Made by a program: the position numbers and the translations under genes. Shown here piece after piece: positions 60,713-64,000 of a stretch of DNA of 64,000 bases. This DNA comes from Enterobacter cloacae subsp. cloacae ATCC 13047 (GTDB lineage: Bacteria > Pseudomonadota > Gammaproteobacteria > Enterobacterales > Enterobacteriaceae), in assembly GCF_000025565.1 (NCBI RefSeq), contig NC_014121.1, positions 1,240,001-1,304,000 of the forward strand. Reading direction: 5' to 3'. Every line of letters starts with the position of its first letter. Within the stretch, counting starts at the first letter, position 1. The notes beneath the pieces were generated by a model. It ran no database searches. It worked only from the letters and a program-made list of their open reading frames with translations, and was not told where the DNA came from.

Positions 60713-63123
60713 TTGCCCGCTGGTTCTGGCGCGAGTGGCGCTCGCCTTCGCTGCTGATCGTCTGGCTGGCGTTAAGCCTGGCGGTGGCCTGCGTGCTGGC
60801 GCTGGGCAGCGTCAGCGATCGCATGGAGAAAGGGCTTAGCCAGCAAAGCCGCGAATTTATGGCGGGCGACAGGGCGCTGCAAAGCTCGCGCGCCGTCCCG
60901 CCGGGCTGGATCGACGAAGCGCGCAAGCGGGGGCTCAAGGCCGGGGAGCAGATAAGCTTCCAGACCATGACCTTCGCCGGTGACACGCCGCAGCTGGCCA
61001 GCGTCAAAGCCGTGGATAATATCTACCCGATGTACGGTGAACTGCAGACCAGCCCGCCAGGCGTCAAGCCGAAACCCGGTACGGTGCTGCTGGCACCGCG
61101 ACTGATGGCGCTGCTGAACCTGAAAACAGGTGACAGCATCGACGTGGGGGACGCGACGCTGACCATTGCCGGGGAGGTGGTTCAGGAACCCGATTCCGGC
61201 TTCAATCCGTTCCAGCTCGCCCCACGCTTGCTGATGAACACCGCAGACGTGGCAAAAACCAACGCCGTCCAGCCGGGGAGCCGTGTCACCTGGTGCTATA
61301 AGTTTGGCGGCACGCCTGCGCAGCTGGAGGCGTATGAAAAATGGCTTCTGCCGCAGTTAAAACCGGAGCACCGCTGGTACGGGCTTGAGCAGGATGAGGG
61401 TGCGCTCGGCAAGTCTCTTGAACGCTCTCAGCAGTTTCTGCTGCTCTCGGCGCTGTTAACCCTGCTGCTGGCTGTCGCGGCGGTAGCCGTGGCGATGGGA
61501 CACTACTGCCGCAGCCGTTACGATCTGGTGGCGATCCTCAAAACTCTTGGCGCGGGCAGGGCGCAATTGCGGAGGCTGATTGTCGGCCAGTGGCTGATGG
61601 TGCTGGCGCTGTCGGCCGTCACCGGTGGGGCGACAGGTCTGCTGTTTGAAAAGCTGCTGATGATGCTCCTGAAACCGGTACTGCCTGCCGCGCTGCCGCC
61701 AGCAAGCCTCTGGCCGTGGCTGTGGGCGATTGGCGCGATGACCGTGATTTCATTGCTGGTGGGGTTGCGCCCGTACCGGCTCCTGCTCGCCACCCAGCCG
61801 CTGCGCGTGCTGCGCCGCGATGTGGTGGCCAGCGTCTGGCCGCTTAAATACTACCTGCCGGTGATGATAGCCGTTGTGATCGGGCTCCTTGCCTGGCTGA
61901 TGGGCGGGAGTACCCTGCTGTGGGCCGTGTTGGTTGGGGCGGTGGTTCTGGCGCTGCTGTGTGGCATGCTGGGCTGGATGTTGCTCACTGTTCTGAAAAG
62001 GATGACGATTAAATCCCTTCCCGTGCGGCTGGCGGTGAACCGTCTGCTGCATCAGCCGTGGTCAACGCTGAGCCAGCTTTCGGCGTTTTCGCTCTCGTTT
62101 ATGCTGCTGGCGCTTTTGCTGGTGCTGCGCGGCGATCTGCTGGATCGCTGGCAACAGCAGCTTCCGCCGGAAAGCCCGAACTATTTTCTGATCAATATTG
62201 CTCCAGAACAGGTGACACCACTGAAGGGTTTTCTCTCTGAGCATCACATTATTCCCGAGTCGTTCTATCCGATCGTGCGTGCGCGCCTGACGCAGATCAA
62301 CGGTCAGTCGACGGAGGGGAATAAAGATGAGTCGCTCAACCGTGAGCTAAACCTGACCTGGCAGGAGAAGCGCCCGGATCACAACCCGATCACCGCCGGA
62401 AGCTGGCCGCCAAAGGCCGGGGAAGTGTCGATGGAAGAGGGGCTGGCAAAGCGTCTGAATGTGAAGCTGGGAGATAGCGTGACCTTTACCGGCGACACGC
62501 AGGATTTCAGCGCCAGAGTGACCAGCCTGCGCAAAGTGGACTGGGAAAGCCTGCGGCCAAACTTCTTCTTTATCTTCCCTGTCGGGGCGCTGGATGGACA
62601 GCCGCAGAGCTGGCTCACCAGCTTCCGCTGGGAAAACGGCAACGGCATGTTGACGCAGCTTAACCGGGAATTCCCGACGGTCAGCCTGCTGGATATTGGC
62701 GCGATACTGAAACAGGTCGGTCAGGTGCTGGAGCAGGTCAGCCGCGCGCTGGAGGTGATGGTGGTACTGGTGACGATTTGCGGCGTGCTGTTGCTACTGG
62801 CACAGGTGCAGGTTGGCATGCGTCAGCGTCATCAGGAGCTGGTGGTCTACCGTACGCTGGGAGCCAGCAAGCGTCTGCTGAGGGCTACGCTGTGGAGCGA
62901 GTTCGCCCTGCTGGGGCTGGTGGCAGGCCTGGTGGCCGCCATTGGCGCAGAGGCGGCGCTGGCAGTGCTGCAGTCGAAAGTCTTCGACTTCCCGTGGGAG
63001 CCAGACTGGCGCCTGTGGCTGACGCTGCCGGTGTGCGGTGCGCTTTTGCTTTCGCTTTGCGGCGGCTGGCTTGGAACGCGGCTGTTAAAAGGCAAAGCAT
63101 TGTTCCGCCAGTTTGTCAGTTAG
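60709..63123 (+). CDS. ybbP: ABC transporter permease YbbP
   Basis: An 804-residue permease with two FtsX-like domains. N-terminal helix, a large periplasmic domain (about 40-250), a four-helix block (about 250-460), a second periplasmic domain (about 480-670), and a final four-helix block. With YbbA and TesA it may form a membrane-lipid- or thioester-related system in E. coli; the substrate remains unclear. Coupled to ybbA by an ATGA overlap. Confidence 0.93.
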   Translation: MIARWFWREWRSPSLLIVWLALSLAVACVLALGSVSDRMEKGLSQQSREFMAGDRALQSSRAVPPGWIDEARKRGLKAGEQISFQTMTFAGDTPQLASVKAVDNIYPMYGELQTSPPGVKPKPGTVLLAPRLMALLNLKTGDSIDVGDATLTIAGEVVQEPDSGFNPFQLAPRLLMNTADVAKTNAVQPGSRVTWCYKFGGTPAQLEAYEKWLLPQLKPEHRWYGLEQDEGALGKSLERSQQFLLLSALLTLLLAVAAVAVAMGHYCRSRYDLVAILKTLGAGRAQLRRLIVGQWLMVLALSAVTGGATGLLFEKLLMMLLKPVLPAALPPASLWPWLWAIGAMTVISLLVGLRPYRLLLATQPLRVLRRDVVASVWPLKYYLPVMIAVVIGLLAWLMGGSTLLWAVLVGAVVLALLCGMLGWMLLTVLKRMTIKSLPVRLAVNRLLHQPWSTLSQLSAFSLSFMLLALLLVLRGDLLDRWQQQLPPESPNYFLINIAPEQVTPLKGFLSEHHIIPESFYPIVRARLTQINGQSTEGNKDESLNRELNLTWQEKRPDHNPITAGSWPPKAGEVSMEEGLAKRLNVKLGDSVTFTGDTQDFSARVTSLRKVDWESLRPNFFFIFPVGALDGQPQSWLTSFRWENGNGMLTQLNREFPTVSLLDIGAILKQVGQVLEQVSRALEVMVVLVTICGVLLLLAQVQVGMRQRHQELVVYRTLGASKRLLRATLWSEFALLGLVAGLVAAIGAEAALAVLQSKVFDFPWEPDWRLWLTLPVCGALLLSLCGGWLGTRLLKGKALFRQFVS

Positions 63124-63264
63124 TTCACAGACGTGATGGTTGCGTGCCGGTTTAAATGCTGGTGCGCAGTCCGTTAACAGCACAAATCGATAATATCCAC
63201 TCATTTAGTAGCACAAAACATTAAAAACCCGCCCACACAGCCCGATTATTTCCAGTTAATATTC

Positions 63265-63289
63265 ACACGCTAAATATTTAGCAGCGTGT
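63265..63289. promoter_or_regulatory. nested palindrome upstream of the porin gene
   Basis: GCTAAATATTTAGC (63269-63282) is a perfect 14-base palindrome; ACACGC and GCGTGT extend it as a longer interrupted repeat. It is 16 bases before the porin start, over the probable ribosome-binding region. Operator or 5'-leader hairpin. Confidence 0.4.
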
Positions 63290-63305
63290 CTATTAAGGAA
63301 AAATA

Positions 63306-64000
63306 ATGACTATAAAAACAACCGCGCTGGCGACAGCTATTGGCGCAGCAGTGGCATTAACCTCCTTCGCATCTCAGGCGGAAATCACAGTTCTTAAGCA
63401 AGATCCTCAGGCGGGTAACCCGCTGAGCCGTCTGAACTTTACCGTTGGCGGCAGTATTCGTCCTCAGTTCCAGAACATGACGGGCGACGATGGTAAAAAC
63501 AGCTACAAACGTAACGGTTTCGACGGCGGCACCCGTTTCCGTTTTGCGGCAGATTACTATCTGTTCGACGACATCAGCTGGATCAGCTACTACGAACTGG
63601 GTGTGAATATCCCTGCCCAGTTCAACTGGGATCATCACTATGCCGAAGGTGCTCACGACACCACGCGCCGTATGCTCTACACCGGCCTGAAGAGCGACAC
63701 CTGGGGTACGCTGACCTTCGGTCAACAGAACAGCGTGTACTATGATGTGGTGGGTGTGAAAACCGATATCTGGGACTACGACATGATCGGTCAGGCACCA
63801 GGTAACGGTATCAACGGCGACTACGATGGCTCTTATCGTTCACGCAATATGCTGAAATATAAGAAAACCGTTGGCGATGCTGATATCTACGCCTCTTACC
63901 TGTTTGAAGACAGCGAATACCTGCCGGGCAACGGTCTGCGCTACAAGCGTAAAGGCGGCGGTTCCCTGGGTATCGATTACCACCTGACCACCGATCTGAC
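63306..64000 (+). CDS. outer-membrane porin, partial (runs off the window)
   Basis: At least 231 codons with no stop before the window ends. The signal peptide is about residues 1-25 (MTIKTTALATAIGAAVALTS, cleavage around SQA|EI). The mature part alternates hydrophobic and polar residues as in a beta-barrel: FTVGGSIRPQF, GGTRFRFAADYYLF, YTGLKSDTWGTLTFGQQNS and LKYKKTVGDADIYASYLFED. These are family marks of the enterobacterial trimeric or carbohydrate porins. Which porin, and whether ChiX regulates it, cannot be told. The ribosome binding site is AAGGAAA. Confidence 0.8.
   Translation, partial: MTIKTTALATAIGAAVALTSFASQAEITVLKQDPQAGNPLSRLNFTVGGSIRPQFQNMTGDDGKNSYKRNGFDGGTRFRFAADYYLFDDISWISYYELGVNIPAQFNWDHHYAEGAHDTTRRMLYTGLKSDTWGTLTFGQQNSVYYDVVGVKTDIWDYDMIGQAPGNGINGDYDGSYRSRNMLKYKKTVGDADIYASYLFEDSEYLPGNGLRYKRKGGGSLGIDYHLTTDL

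Overview
The window reads as a chromosomal segment of a lactose-positive member of the Enterobacteriaceae, most likely Enterobacter or a close relative. This is inferred from gene order and protein similarity recalled from memory; no database search was run. The backbone follows the E. coli cof to ybbP segment almost gene for gene: cof, decR, mdlAB, glnK-amtB, tesB, ybaY, atl, ffs, pdeB, ylaC, maa, hha-tomB, acrAB/acrR, mscK, rsmS-priC, ybaN, apt, dnaX-ybaB-recR, htpG, adk, hemH, gsk, ybaL, fsr, ushA, ybaK, chiX, ybaP, copA/cueR, ybbJ-qmcA, fetAB, cnoX-ybbO-tesA, ybbA-ybbP. It differs from E. coli K-12 as I remember it in lacking aes between hemH and gsk and ybaQ before copA, and in carrying extra genes.

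Layout. 1-10.5 kb: a pyrimidine-type HAD phosphatase, a cysteine-catabolic PLP enzyme divergent from decR, the MdlAB exporter, the nitrogen-regulated glnK-amtB operon with a textbook sigma-54 promoter, a 614-base non-coding gap full of repeats, then tesB, ybaY and atl. 10.6-24.2 kb is the accessory part: ffs (4.5S RNA), an unrecognised two-gene operon with a ribbon-helix-helix protein, a MocR regulator divergent from a YczE-type membrane protein, lacI-lacZ without lacY, the RcnA/RcnR nickel-cobalt efflux pair, pdeB, the zinc-independent ribosomal protein pair ykgM-ykgO under a Zur-type box, and a GNAT enzyme divergent from a second MocR regulator. 24.3-36 kb: maa, hha-tomB, the AcrAB drug pump with its repressor, MscK, rsmS-priC. 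36-46 kb: housekeeping genes for purine salvage, DNA polymerase III tau/gamma, recombination, Hsp90, adenylate kinase, heme and guanosine kinase. 46-63 kb: transport, periplasmic and stress functions (YbaL, Fsr, UshA, CopA/CueR, QmcA/YbbJ, FetAB, CnoX, TesA, YbbAP). The window ends inside a porin gene.

Regulatory sites are unusually legible. They include identical 17-base LacI operators on both sides of lacI, three RcnR boxes spaced exactly 21 bases apart, an NtrC-like site inside the mdlB terminator, a Zur palindrome, a CueR dyad in a 19-base spacer, the AcrR palindrome, a sigma-32 promoter for htpG, the dnaX frameshift signal, the ChiX small RNA, a perfect CRP core upstream of maa and a 22-base perfect palindrome resembling an RcsAB box between acrB and tomB.

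At least seven copies of a REP-like repeat (CCCTCTCCC...GGGAGAGGG followed by GGGTGAGGG) lie between genes; one supplies the last codons of rsmS. I found no prophage, insertion sequence, CRISPR array or tRNA. The least explained parts are the 11.0-11.5 kb two-gene operon, the 8.2-8.5 kb structured non-coding stretch, and the RcsAB-like palindrome. None is proven to be a new system.
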